Below, one piece after another: positions 25,990 through 34,764 of a stretch of 35,685 nt of DNA (positions within the stretch are counted from its first letter, which is position 1; every line of letters begins with the position of its first letter). The stretch is from contig JAJDZQ010000173.1 of the NCBI GenBank assembly GCA_022824565.1, forward strand, positions 1-35,685, written 5' to 3'. This DNA comes from Anaerolineae bacterium (GTDB lineage Bacteria; Chloroflexota; Anaerolineae; Aggregatilineales; Phototrophicaceae). The notes beneath the pieces were generated by a model. That model saw only the letters and a program-made list of their open reading frames with translations, was not told the DNA's origin and ran no database searches. The position numbers and the translations under genes were made by a program.

Positions 25990-26399
25990 CTATTGTATGG
26001 GCGGGCGGAATTTGTAGCCATAGACGATCATGCCGCGCTCGCCCTCTGTCGTCAGTTTGCGCGTCACCATTTCGACCGGGTCGCCAATCTGCGCGTCACT
26101 AACGTAGTCGGTCAGTTGCGCAGTGATCAAACTGCCGTCTGCCAATTGCACCAGCGCCAATTGATAGGGGGCTTGCGACTCAAATCCCGCAGGCGCTTCG
26201 CGAACTTGCGTGCAACTGTAGACAATGCCGCGCATGGACAAGGTCATGAGGCGCGTGTCAGCTTGCGCTTGGGCAGTTGAACAGGCTGGGCATCGCTCTG
26301 CAGCAGGCGGGGTTGCTTGCCTTGGGCAGCGCGTTCGGGCAATGTTCGCGCCAGTCGATAACGCAACTGCTTGTTCCGCCAATACATGGCCACTCGCAT
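25990..26399 (-). pseudogene. DUF35 / OB-fold partner of thiolase-HMG-CoA synthase, with an apparent frameshift
   Basis: The C-terminal part (zinc-finger pair RCPAC, then an OB-fold: GIVYSCTQV, APYQLALVQLADGSL, IGDPVEM) is in one frame ending at 25990. The family-typical N terminus (MYWRNKQLRYRLART), with ATG 26399 and AGGAG 7 bases upstream, is in another frame. One missing base would join them. The simplest site is the run of four C (minus strand) at 26309-26312, giving a 136-residue protein. The first CxxC of the zinc ribbon is not intact in any frame. In archaea this protein bridges thiolase and HMG-CoA synthase. This is either a real lesion or a sequence error. It is last in the operon, 99 bases after the thiolase homologue. 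Confidence 0.7.
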
Positions 26400-26498
26400 G
26401 AATGTGCTCCTCGCTGGCAACCGACTCGATTAGCTCCAGTCTAGGCAGAGCAGCCTATCAAAAGCTGTCATGAGAGGTTTTGCCACTATCAGAGGCTA

Positions 26499-27662
26499 TC
26501 AGTCCGCCACGCTGAGGATGTGCGTGGCGACAGTGCTACCCAGCCCGCCGATATTTTGGATCAGGGCGTGCCGGGCGCCAGCCACCTGATTATCGCCAGC
26601 CCCTGCACGCAACTGCAGCGCCGCCTCGACCGCTTGATAAATGCCCGTGGCACCGCTCGGATTGCCACGACTTTTCAAACCGCCGAATGTGTTTAGCGGC
26701 AGCTCGCCTGTCAAGCCAATGCGGGCGCCGGCCTGCTGCGCCCACGCCCAGCCCTGCCCGCGCCCGCTGTAGCCCAATGCTTCCAAAGCCAGCGCGGTCA
26801 TAATGGTGCAGGAGTCGTGCAGCTCCAACAGGTCAATCTGCTGTTGCCCAAGCCCGGCCTGCAGCAGCGCGCGTTCGGCAGACTGGCTCGCTGCCACCAG
26901 TCGCAATGGATCGGCGCGGTCTTGCAACATCAGGCTGTCGTTGGCGATTGCGCTGCCGCTGATATGCACGGCTGGCGCGTTGAAGTTTTTTGCCGCATCC
27001 GCAGCGGTCAAGACGACGGCGGCCGCCCCATCGGCATCTGGCGCGCTGTCGAAAAGGTTGATCGGGTCGGCAAGCATAGGCGCTTTGCTAAAAACGCCCG
27101 GGCGCAATTGGTTGCGATACATCGCCAGCGGATTGCGCGACCCATTGCGATGGGCATTGATACTGAAGCCGGCGAAGTCTGCCAGTTCCAGGTTATTTTC
27201 GTGCATATACCGCCGCATCAAAAGCGCCGCCAGGGCTGTCTGAGTCGCGCCGTTGACTGTTTCGAAGTCGGCGTCCAGGCTGGTATTGCGCGCAGCCACA
27301 CGCGCCGCGCCGACGATGTCTGTTGTTTTTTCCACGCCTATGACCAGAACAGTCCGCAGCAGGCCCGAGGCAATTGCCAGGCAGCCGGCTCGCAGCGCCA
27401 CGCCACCAGAGGCATCACCGGCTTCGCAGCGCCAGGCTTCCACCCCAGCCAATCCAAGTCGGCCCGCCACGAGACTGCCCAGCTGGGTCTGCTGGTTGAG
27501 GGTCGCGCCATAGGCATTGCCAACGACGACCGCGTCCGCACCAGCTAGACCGGCCTCTGCAAGCGCCAGCCGCCCGGCTTCTTCCGCCAAATCGCCGATG
27601 CTGCGCGACCAATGTTCGCCGACCGCCAGCCTGCCTGCGCCGATGATTGACACACCTGTCAT
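26499..27662 (-). CDS. Thiolase-fold protein, acetoacetyl-CoA thiolase-like, without the usual catalytic Cys/His
   Basis: 387 residues from ATG 27662, 4 bases after the HMG-CoA synthase stop, with AAGGAA upstream. The frame continues upstream but into the synthase gene. The overall sequence is of archaeal/SCPx thiolase type: VEKTTD, a HDSCTIMTALALEALGY segment near 282-299, NTFGGLKSRG and IQNIGGLGSTVATHIL. Where active relatives have EAACASGG, this reads EAGDASGG (Asp83 for Cys). Where they have GHPxGATG, this reads GNPSGATG (Asn334 for His). It may be inactive, a scaffold, or have another activity; thiolase-fold aldolases paired with DUF35 proteins exist. By position it belongs to acetoacetyl-CoA supply for mevalonate. 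Confidence 0.85.
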   Translation of the reverse strand: MTGVSIIGAGRLAVGEHWSRSIGDLAEEAGRLALAEAGLAGADAVVVGNAYGATLNQQTQLGSLVAGRLGLAGVEAWRCEAGDASGGVALRAGCLAIASGLLRTVLVIGVEKTTDIVGAARVAARNTSLDADFETVNGATQTALAALLMRRYMHENNLELADFAGFSINAHRNGSRNPLAMYRNQLRPGVFSKAPMLADPINLFDSAPDADGAAAVVLTAADAAKNFNAPAVHISGSAIANDSLMLQDRADPLRLVAASQSAERALLQAGLGQQQIDLLELHDSCTIMTALALEALGYSGRGQGWAWAQQAGARIGLTGELPLNTFGGLKSRGNPSGATGIYQAVEAALQLRAGAGDNQVAGARHALIQNIGGLGSTVATHILSVAD

Positions 27663-27666
27663 CTGC

Positions 27667-28727
<1,061 letters not shown>

Positions 28728-28731
<4 letters not shown>

Positions 28732-30020
28732 GTGTCGCAAAACCCTCCCGCAATGAGTGCCTTGGCGCGTTCCAGGCGGATGTTGCCTTCGTTGACCATT
28801 TGCTGCGCCACCTGCATCACTTGTCCGCCAACTGCGCCCGCCGCCAACGCCAATTGCCGGGCGTGCATGCGCATGTGTCCGTGCTGAATGCCATCGGTTG
28901 CCAAAGCCCGCAGCGCCGCGAAGTTCTGCGCCAGACCGACCGCCGCCGCCACTTCCGCCAGTTCCCGCGCCGACTCGATACCCAGCATTTGCAGGGCGAT
29001 TTTTGCGGCAGGATGCGCACGCGTGGCGCCGCCGACAATGCCCAGCGCCAGCGGTAGCGCGATCTCGCCATGCAGGTCGCCAACATCATCGCGCCACCAA
29101 CGGGTCAGGCTCGTGTAGTGTCCATCCCGCGCGGCATAGGCATGTGCGGCCGCTTCGACTGCGCGCCAGTCGTTGCCAGTGGCCAACACGACCGCGTCTA
29201 TCCCGTTCATAATGCCTTTGTTGTGTGTGGCCGCGCGATACGGGTCGCATTCGGCGAAAACGCCAGCTTCTATAATGGCGCTCACGACATCGGCACCAGG
29301 CGTAGAGTCGGTCGCCAGCGACTTGGCCCGCACCACGCCGCGAGCAGTAGCCATGCGCCGGTCGCTGAGGTTGCTCAATATGCGCAAGTTGACGCGTCCG
29401 CCGGTGATGCGCTCCACAAGTGGCGCAATATGTTCCAGCGCGCTGTTGATGGCATTGGCGCCCATGGCATCGCGGGCATCAAAGAGCAGGTGCACAATCA
29501 ACATATCGCCAACCGGCGTGCCCGGAATAGTCCGAAAATCCAGCCCGATTGCGCCGCCGCCCCGCGCTTGAATGCTGCCCGCTTGTGTATTGGCCTGCGT
29601 CAGGATGTCAGTTTCCCGCGCGCGCAACTGTGTCTCTGCCGCGGGCAGATCGTCCAGATCGAGCAATTGAATCTGACCGATCATCAGCGGCTCGTCGCTG
29701 CCAGTCTGGAATCCGCCCGTCTCGCGGAACAATTTGGCGGCAAAGCTGCAAGCCGCCACGACCGACGGTTCTTCGATGACCATGGGCACCAGATAATCGC
29801 GGCTGTTGATGGTGAAGTTGGTCGCGACAGCAAATGGCAAGCTGAATCGTCCGATGACATTTTCAACCAGTTGCTCGGCTTGCTGCATAGACAGCCCGCC
29901 CGCGGCCAGCGTACCCAGCTCGGCGCGCTGCAAATGGGTCCTTTCGGCGACGATCGCTTGTCGTTGGGCGAGTGGCCGTCGATAGAAGCCGGAAAGAGCG
30001 GATGATTGATTATTGCGCAT
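28728..30020 (-). CDS. mvaA: Hydroxymethylglutaryl-CoA reductase (class II)
   Basis: 430 residues, first gene of the upper mevalonate operon. Reduces HMG-CoA to mevalonate with NAD(P)H. Class II features: [17 protein letters not shown], catalytic Glu in [10 protein letters not shown] (E84), DAMGANAIN, Lys268 in THNKGIMNG, Asp284 in LATGNDWRA and His382 in [11 protein letters not shown]. The C-terminal flap helix domain is complete. Class II enzymes were named degradative, but here the surrounding synthesis genes imply a biosynthetic role. No strong SD precedes the ATG at 30020, and no clear promoter was found in the 133-base gap. Confidence 0.95.
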
Positions 30021-30153
30021 GGAATCAGGCTAGCGGGCGGCAGCTTGCAAAATCTATCAGCGCTTGCAATATGCCTCTCATTAGCTAGCGAACTGCGCAG
30101 GGGACAAAAGAATTCGCCAAACTGCGGGTTCCGTTCGGTTGTCTGGCTGCGGC

Positions 30154-30414
30154 TCAGTCGGGCAAGATGCGCGTGTCCATAAAGGCATCCAGCCAGATAA
30201 CGAATACGAAGCCGATGGGCACGGCGGTGAAGAGGAAATAGATCATGCCATATTCTTCCAGCGAAACGCCTTGGGGTACCTGGATCGCGCCGCCGAAAAT
30301 CACCAACAGCGGCAGCAGGTCGAAGCCGACTGTGATGATGCCATAGCCGACAACCAAGCCCAGCAGCATAGAAACCACCCAAACGATCAGCCTGCGTATC
30401 GTCAAACTCGACAT
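30154..30414 (-). CDS. Small two-helix membrane protein, unknown function
   Basis: 86 residues from ATG 30414 (GGAG at 6 bases); the frame runs further upstream without a ribosome-binding site. Two hydrophobic stretches (about 8-43, possibly a hairpin or long helix, and 56-76) with a charged N terminus (TIRRL) and C terminus (DAFMDTRILPD). No known domain recognised. It lies upstream of the mevalonate operon on the same strand, separated by 133 bases. Confidence 0.6.
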   Translation of the reverse strand: MSSLTIRRLIVWVVSMLLGLVVGYGIITVGFDLLPLLVIFGGAIQVPQGVSLEEYGMIYFLFTAVPIGFVFVIWLDAFMDTRILPD

Positions 30415-30523
30415 GATGTGCTCCGCGTCTTCGCTCTGTGCAACAGCCAAATTGTACTGCATTTCGCTTTGACTGTGCAAGTGCGCTTTGCGAGTTTTTA
30501 CAGGCAATCGCGTCAACTATTTC

Positions 30524-30558
30524 TTACCACCGAATTCACTCGGCAAACTCGGTGGTAA
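30524..30558. promoter_or_regulatory. Long inverted repeat in the divergent intergenic region
   Basis: A perfect 10-bp inverted repeat (TTACCACCGA ... TCGGTGGTAA) with a 15-base loop, in the 298-base gap between the small membrane protein and the oxoamine synthase. It stands ahead of both genes, so an operator is likelier than a terminator. The rest of the gap holds only a weak promoter near 30642-30670. Confidence 0.4.
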
Positions 30559-30641
30559 ATCCTTAGACACGGTTTCCTTTGTCTGGGTAGCTCTTGATGC
30601 GATCGCCTCGCGCGTGATTCGCCAGGATGGGCAAATCTGCA

Positions 30642-30670
30642 TTGTGCTAGCGCGCGCCTGCTGATAGACT
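30642..30670 (+). promoter_or_regulatory. Weak candidate promoter for the oxoamine synthase gene
   Basis: TTGTGC, 17-base spacer, TAGACT. A start near 30677 would favour the TTG start at 30713 over the ATG at 30683. Confidence 0.3.
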
Positions 30671-30712
30671 GCTGCGAGATGTATGGTGGTCAGCGCTCCC
30701 GGGGAGATGACC

Positions 30713-31900
30713 TTGGCAGACCTATTCGACAAGCTATCGACATTCACATTGGCAAAAGAGGCGATGGAGATGGGCATCTATCCCTTCTTCCGCGCGCTCA
30801 GCAACTCCGAAGGGACAACCGCGACCTTTGAAGACAAAGATGTCGTCATGCTTGGCTCCAACAATTATCTCGGCTTGACCACAGACGAGCGCGTGCAAAA
30901 TGCCGCTATCGAAGCCACGCGGCGCTATGGAACCAGTGTTACGGGTTCGCGCTTCTTGAACGGCACTTTGGAATTGCACCTGGAAGCCGACCGGCGCTTG
31001 GCCGAGTTCGTTGGCAAAGAGGCGGCGCTGGTCTTCTCTACTGGTTATCAGACAAACCTGGGCACAGTCTCGGCGCTACTCGGCAAGAATGATGTGGTGA
31101 TCCTGGACAAAGACGCGCATGCCAGCCTGGTCGATGGCGTGGCGATGTCGCGTGGACAGATGAAGCGCTTCAAACATAATGACATCGACGACCTGGAAAG
31201 GGTGCTATGCCGCGTCCCTGCCGATGCGGGCAAGCTGGTGATCGTCGATGGTGTCTACAGCATGGGCGGAGATTTCGCACATCTGCACGAGATCGTGGCG
31301 ATTTGCCAACAGCATGGCGCTCGTCTGCTGGTGGATGACGCGCATGGCCTCGGCATGGCTGGCGGCGGACGCGGCACTTCCGCGCACTTTGGCTTGACCG
31401 ACCAGGTCGACCTGATTATGGGCACATTCAGCAAGAGTTTTGCCTCAATCGGCGGTTTCATCGCTGGCAGCGCCGATGTGATTCATTATGTGCAGCATCA
31501 TGCGCGCTCGTTGATCTTCTCGGCGGCTTTGCCCGCGCCCAACCTGGCTGCGGTGCTGGCCGCGCTGGATATCATTGAAAGCGAGCCAGAGCATGTGCAA
31601 AAGGTCTGGAAAAATGCCGATTACATGCGCAATGGCTTGAAGGCATTGGGCTACGATACCTTCAACAGCGAGACGCCGATCATCCCGGTCAAAATTGGTG
31701 AGAAGTTCCGCACTGGTTTGACCTGGTTGGCGCTTATTGAAGAAGGCGTCTACACCAATCCGGTCGTGCCCCCGGCCACGCCGCCGAATCAAGCGCTGCT
31801 GCGCACGAGTTGTATCGCCACGCATCAACAGCAGCATCTGGATCGCGCTTTGGTCGCTTTTGAGACGGTGGGTCGCAACCTGGATCTTATCCCCGGATAA
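30713..31900 (+). CDS. Alpha-oxoamine synthase family PLP enzyme (BioF/KBL/SPT-like)
   Basis: 395 residues from TTG 30713, which has GGGGAG at 6 bases and gives the family-like start ADLFDKL; ATG 30683 or 30707 are alternatives. Fold-type I aminotransferase. The PLP lysine is in GTFSKSFASIGG (K241 in this numbering), the cofactor Asp/His in VDDAHGLGMAG, and the stacking His in DKDAHASLVDG. The family condenses an amino acid with an acyl-CoA: KBL (glycine + acetyl-CoA), BioF (alanine + pimeloyl-), SPT (serine + palmitoyl-CoA). Neighbours do not decide among these: no biotin, threonine or sphingolipid genes adjoin. Confidence 0.85.
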   Translation: MADLFDKLSTFTLAKEAMEMGIYPFFRALSNSEGTTATFEDKDVVMLGSNNYLGLTTDERVQNAAIEATRRYGTSVTGSRFLNGTLELHLEADRRLAEFVGKEAALVFSTGYQTNLGTVSALLGKNDVVILDKDAHASLVDGVAMSRGQMKRFKHNDIDDLERVLCRVPADAGKLVIVDGVYSMGGDFAHLHEIVAICQQHGARLLVDDAHGLGMAGGGRGTSAHFGLTDQVDLIMGTFSKSFASIGGFIAGSADVIHYVQHHARSLIFSAALPAPNLAAVLAALDIIESEPEHVQKVWKNADYMRNGLKALGYDTFNSETPIIPVKIGEKFRTGLTWLALIEEGVYTNPVVPPATPPNQALLRTSCIATHQQQHLDRALVAFETVGRNLDLIPG

Positions 31901-32939
31901 GCAGCTCGCCCGCGCCAGCCACTACTTCACCCAGCGCGCAGGCCGCCTCGCCGCTTTCCAGCAAATCCGCCAGCAGCGCATCGGCAGATTGTGGCGCAAC
32001 CGCCATCAGCAAACCGCCCGAAGTCTGTGGATCGTAGAGCAGCGCTTCTTGATAGCCCGCCAACGCGGAACCCAGCCTGACCCATTGCCGATAAAAGTCG
32101 GCATTGCGCTGCATCCCGCCGGGGAAGACGCCTTGCCGCGCGTAGCGCCTGGTGCCGGGCAAGCTGCGCAGCCTGTCGATGTCAATCACGAAGCGAACGC
32201 CGCCCAGACGCGCCATTTCCAGCGCGTGCCCTGCCAGTCCAAAGCCGGTGATGTCGGTCATGGCCTGGACATTGTGCTGCTGCGCGAGTCGCGCGGCATT
32301 GCGATTCAGCCGCGCCATCGACTGTACAGCCTGCGCCAGATGGTCGTCAGCGACGATGCCGCGTTTATGCGCCGTGGTGATGACGCCCGTGCCCAAAGCC
32401 TTGCTCAAGATCAACCGATCGCCGGCTTTCGCCCCCGACTTGCGGATGATGCGCTGTGGCGATACCTCGCCAGTAACCGACAAGCCATATTTCGGCTCGG
32501 CATCGGTGATGGAATGCCCGCCAGCGATGACGGCGCCCGCCTCCTTGACCTTGTCTGCCCCGCCCCGCAGGATCTCGGTCAATAGGCGCTTGTCGAGGTC
32601 TTCGGGAAAAGCCACCAGGTTGATCGCCAGCAAGGGTTGCCCGCCCATGGCATAGACATCGCTCAGCGCGTTGGCTGCGGCGATCGCGCCGAAGTCGTAG
32701 GGATCGTCCACCACAGGCGGGAAGAAATCTGTGGTCGAGATGATGGCGCGCTCTGCATCAAGCTGGTAGACAGCGGCATCATCGGGTTCGCTCAAGCCGA
32801 CCAGGATCTGCGCATGGTCAGTCTGTGGGAAAATCTGGCTGAGTGGACGCAGAACCTGCGCCAATTCGCTCGGGCTGAGCTTGGATGCTCAACCAGCGCA
32901 ACTCGCCAAAGCTGTCAGTCGTATGTTCGGCTCTGGCAT
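31887..32939 (-). CDS. selD: Selenide, water dikinase (SelD) with in-frame UGA encoding selenocysteine
   Basis: 350 residues if the TGA at 32889-32891 is read as selenocysteine. The conventional frame starts only at TTG 32864 and lacks the active site. Continuing upstream in frame gives LTALASCAG-U-ASKLSPSELAQVL, back to ATG 32939 with GAGG about 7 bases before it. Sec falls at residue 17 and the essential Lys at residue 20, the same numbers as Cys17/Lys20 of E. coli SelD. The rest is normal: DDAAVYQ, TTDFFPPVVDDPYDFG, ANALSDVYAMGG, GGHSI, DITGFGLAGHALEMA and DPQTSGGLL. Makes selenophosphate from selenide and ATP for tRNA-Sec charging or tRNA modification. Confidence 0.9.
32846..32862 (-). 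promoter_or_regulatory. Putative bacterial SECIS element in selD mRNA
   Basis: 7-bp stem GGCGCAG / CTGCGTC (one G-U pair) around GTT, so the tip reads GCAGGUUCUGC, close to the GCAGGUCUGC tip of E. coli fdhF. The loop guanines lie ~32 bases after the UGA, inside the accepted range. It would bind SelB to recode the UGA at 32889-32891. Confidence 0.75.
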
Positions 32940-32959
32940 GGGAAGCCTCTTTCTCTATC

Positions 32960-32988
32960 AAAAAGCCCACCAGACGGCGGACTTTTTT
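32960..32988 (-). terminator. Terminator after tRNA-Pro
   Basis: 12-bp stem with two wobbles (AAAAAGTCCGCC / GGTGGGCTTTTT on the minus strand, loop GTCT) ending in five T, 11 bases beyond the tRNA 3' end. selD begins 20 bases later. The other strand also ends in a T-run. Confidence 0.8.
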
Positions 32989-32998
32989 GAAAGGTCAG

Positions 32999-33073
32999 TC
33001 GGGGTACCCGGATTCGAACCGGGGACCTCTTACACCCCATGCAAGCGCGCTAGCCGGACTGCGCCATACCCCG
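32999..33073 (-). tRNA. tRNA-Pro (anticodon GGG)
   Basis: 75-base cloverleaf on the minus strand. Acceptor CGGGGTA / TACCCCG with A as discriminator; D-stem GCGC; anticodon stem CTTGC / GTAAG with loop ATGGGGT, so the anticodon is GGG (decodes CCC/CCU); T-arm CCCGG-TTCGAAT-CCGGG. CCA is not encoded. Confidence 0.95.
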
Positions 33074-33134
33074 ACACTTGGAGCCAATGTAGCACAGTCT
33101 CGCCAGTTTGCCAAGTAGCAAGCAAGAAAGCACC

Positions 33135-34697
33135 TTATTCATCAATGGGCAGCACATCAAATGTACAAGACTCATAATCGCGCCCGATGATGACCAGATA
33201 GTCGAATGCGCGCTCGGCTTTGGGCGCTACCTCGACTTGCTCGGCGGACAGATTCAGCGCGCTCAACAAAAGCGGCACGCGGCTGCCTTTTTGCGCAGCG
33301 ACCTGGTCGACGAGCTGGCTGCTTGGTCTGGTCTGACCGTCTTCAATGGGCCCAAGCGCGCTGGCGTTTAAGCCGTCCCAGCGCAGCCGTTCGCTGGCGA
33401 CAATATCCCAATCGTCCCTGCCCGATGCGTTGTAGACGCCGACGGATGGGCTGGCCAGCGCTGTCTGGTTGGGCGATGGCGGCGTATAAAAGTTTTGCAT
33501 GAGCTGGTGCACCCGGTCGGGCCTGGGCAGTAGCACTTGCGCGCCATCGGCCGCTGCCCAGTCGCGCATGTGAAAGCCGCTGTAGAATGTGAAATGCTCC
33601 ATATTTTCCAGGTTCAGATTGAGCAAATGCGGCAGCAAACGCAGCACCAAATCGAATGGAATATCGGTCTCAATCATACTGTTCAGCTCTGCCCACAGGG
33701 TCGGAATGGCTGTGAGCAGTCCCTGCTGCCGCGCCTCCCGCCACATTGACCTCAACAAGATCTGCTGGCGACGTCCGCGATCCAGGTCGCTGGTATTGCG
33801 CCGCGTGCGGGCGTACCAGAGCGCATCGAATCCATCAAAAGTGTGATAGCCAACCGGTAAGGTGCGCAAGGCATAGTCATCAGGATTTGATGATCTGGGG
33901 CGGTCTCTGTCGATCGGATAATAGTCGCGGTAGGCGCAGTCCACAGCGATGTCCACACCTCCCAAGCGGTCGATGATCGCTTCAAATGCGCTGAAATTGA
34001 TCAGCGCGTAATAGTGAACATTGATGCCGAAATTGTAAAATAGCGTTTGACGAAGCAAACCGAAACCACCGCCTGGCTGCCAATTGCGAAGTTCGCCAAT
34101 GCCAAAAGCCGTATTCAGCCGCCCCATGTTGCCATGTGGCATATACACGAAGAGGTCGCGCGGCAGGCTGAGCATCGCCGCATCGCCAGTATCCAGATTG
34201 AGCGAGACGATGATCATCGTGTCGGTGCGCACAAATTGATCTGCGGTGAGTTCGCTGTCGCCACCCAACAAGGCGATATTGACCAAGCTGTGCGCGCGGA
34301 TAATTTTCTGCGCAGGTGGCGGGACTTGTGTGCCAGCCAAGACCGGGCTTGCTGGGTTCGGCGGCAGCAACAGCGGGGGCAGCGGGATGCGGTTCGGCGC
34401 TTCGATTGTCGCTGCCGGTGATGGCGATTGGAACGTGGCTGGTGGCTGCGGCGCGTCTTGCAACAAAACGAATCGCCAGCGAGGATACACACTGCCGGTT
34501 TCGGCTGGGGACCTGTCCAGGGCGGTGGCGGTGGCTCGATAAGCAGCTTGTCGCGAGCCGGCGTTCTCATCCACAGAGGTCCTAGCAAGCTCGACCAGTT
34601 GCAGCAGGCTCCAACCCAGCGCCAGCAACAGCGCCGCTAGCAATGCCCACAGCAATAATCGAACGAGGGGACCGAGAAAAGATGACAACGCGCGCAT
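33135..34697 (-). CDS. LCP (LytR-CpsA-Psr) family glycopolymer transferase with LytR_C domain
   Basis: 520 residues from ATG 34697 (GGAG at 5 bases; GTG 34700 is in frame). One N-terminal membrane helix (about 12-33), a Pro-rich spacer to ~135, then the LCP domain (about 138-345): RTDTMIIVSLNL, MLSLPRDLFVYMP, DRLGGVDIAVDC, YARTRRNTSDLDRGRRQQ, whose Arg/Asp residues bind the polyprenyl pyrophosphate and metal. A LytR_C domain (about 415-515) closes it. LCP proteins move lipid-linked glycopolymers onto the cell wall or surface proteins. It is 64 bases downstream of a LysM gene; both are envelope proteins. Confidence 0.92.
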   Translation of the reverse strand: MRALSSFLGPLVRLLLWALLAALLLALGWSLLQLVELARTSVDENAGSRQAAYRATATALDRSPAETGSVYPRWRFVLLQDAPQPPATFQSPSPAATIEAPNRIPLPPLLLPPNPASPVLAGTQVPPPAQKIIRAHSLVNIALLGGDSELTADQFVRTDTMIIVSLNLDTGDAAMLSLPRDLFVYMPHGNMGRLNTAFGIGELRNWQPGGGFGLLRQTLFYNFGINVHYYALINFSAFEAIIDRLGGVDIAVDCAYRDYYPIDRDRPRSSNPDDYALRTLPVGYHTFDGFDALWYARTRRNTSDLDRGRRQQILLRSMWREARQQGLLTAIPTLWAELNSMIETDIPFDLVLRLLPHLLNLNLENMEHFTFYSGFHMRDWAAADGAQVLLPRPDRVHQLMQNFYTPPSPNQTALASPSVGVYNASGRDDWDIVASERLRWDGLNASALGPIEDGQTRPSSQLVDQVAAQKGSRVPLLLSALNLSAEQVEVAPKAERAFDYLVIIGRDYESCTFDVLPIDE

Positions 34698-34764
34698 CAC
34701 TACTCCAGGCTACGCCTGCCAAAATGGACGCAGCAGGCTTGAATCAGCGCAGCGGACTGGTAGG

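Noticed and set aside
26300..26345. Programmed -1 frameshifting to express the DUF35 protein
   Set aside because: No heptameric slippery site with a downstream pseudoknot was seen; a single-base indel in a C-run is simpler.
29070..30005. 311-codon plus-strand frame opposite HMG-CoA reductase
   Set aside because: Antisense to a complete reductase with all catalytic residues; no family features.
30599..30606. GCGATCGC, the cyanobacterial HIP1 octamer
   Set aside because: A single copy is expected by chance; other genes show no cyanobacterial signal.
30517..30777. 86-codon minus-strand frame in the divergent region
   Set aside because: No ribosome-binding site, covers the start of the oxoamine synthase and the inverted repeat; no recognisable protein.
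32889..32891. TGA upstream of the conventional SelD start as a genuine stop of another gene
   Set aside because: The translation on both sides of the TGA matches one continuous SelD active-site region, with a fitting start, SD and SECIS-like hairpin.
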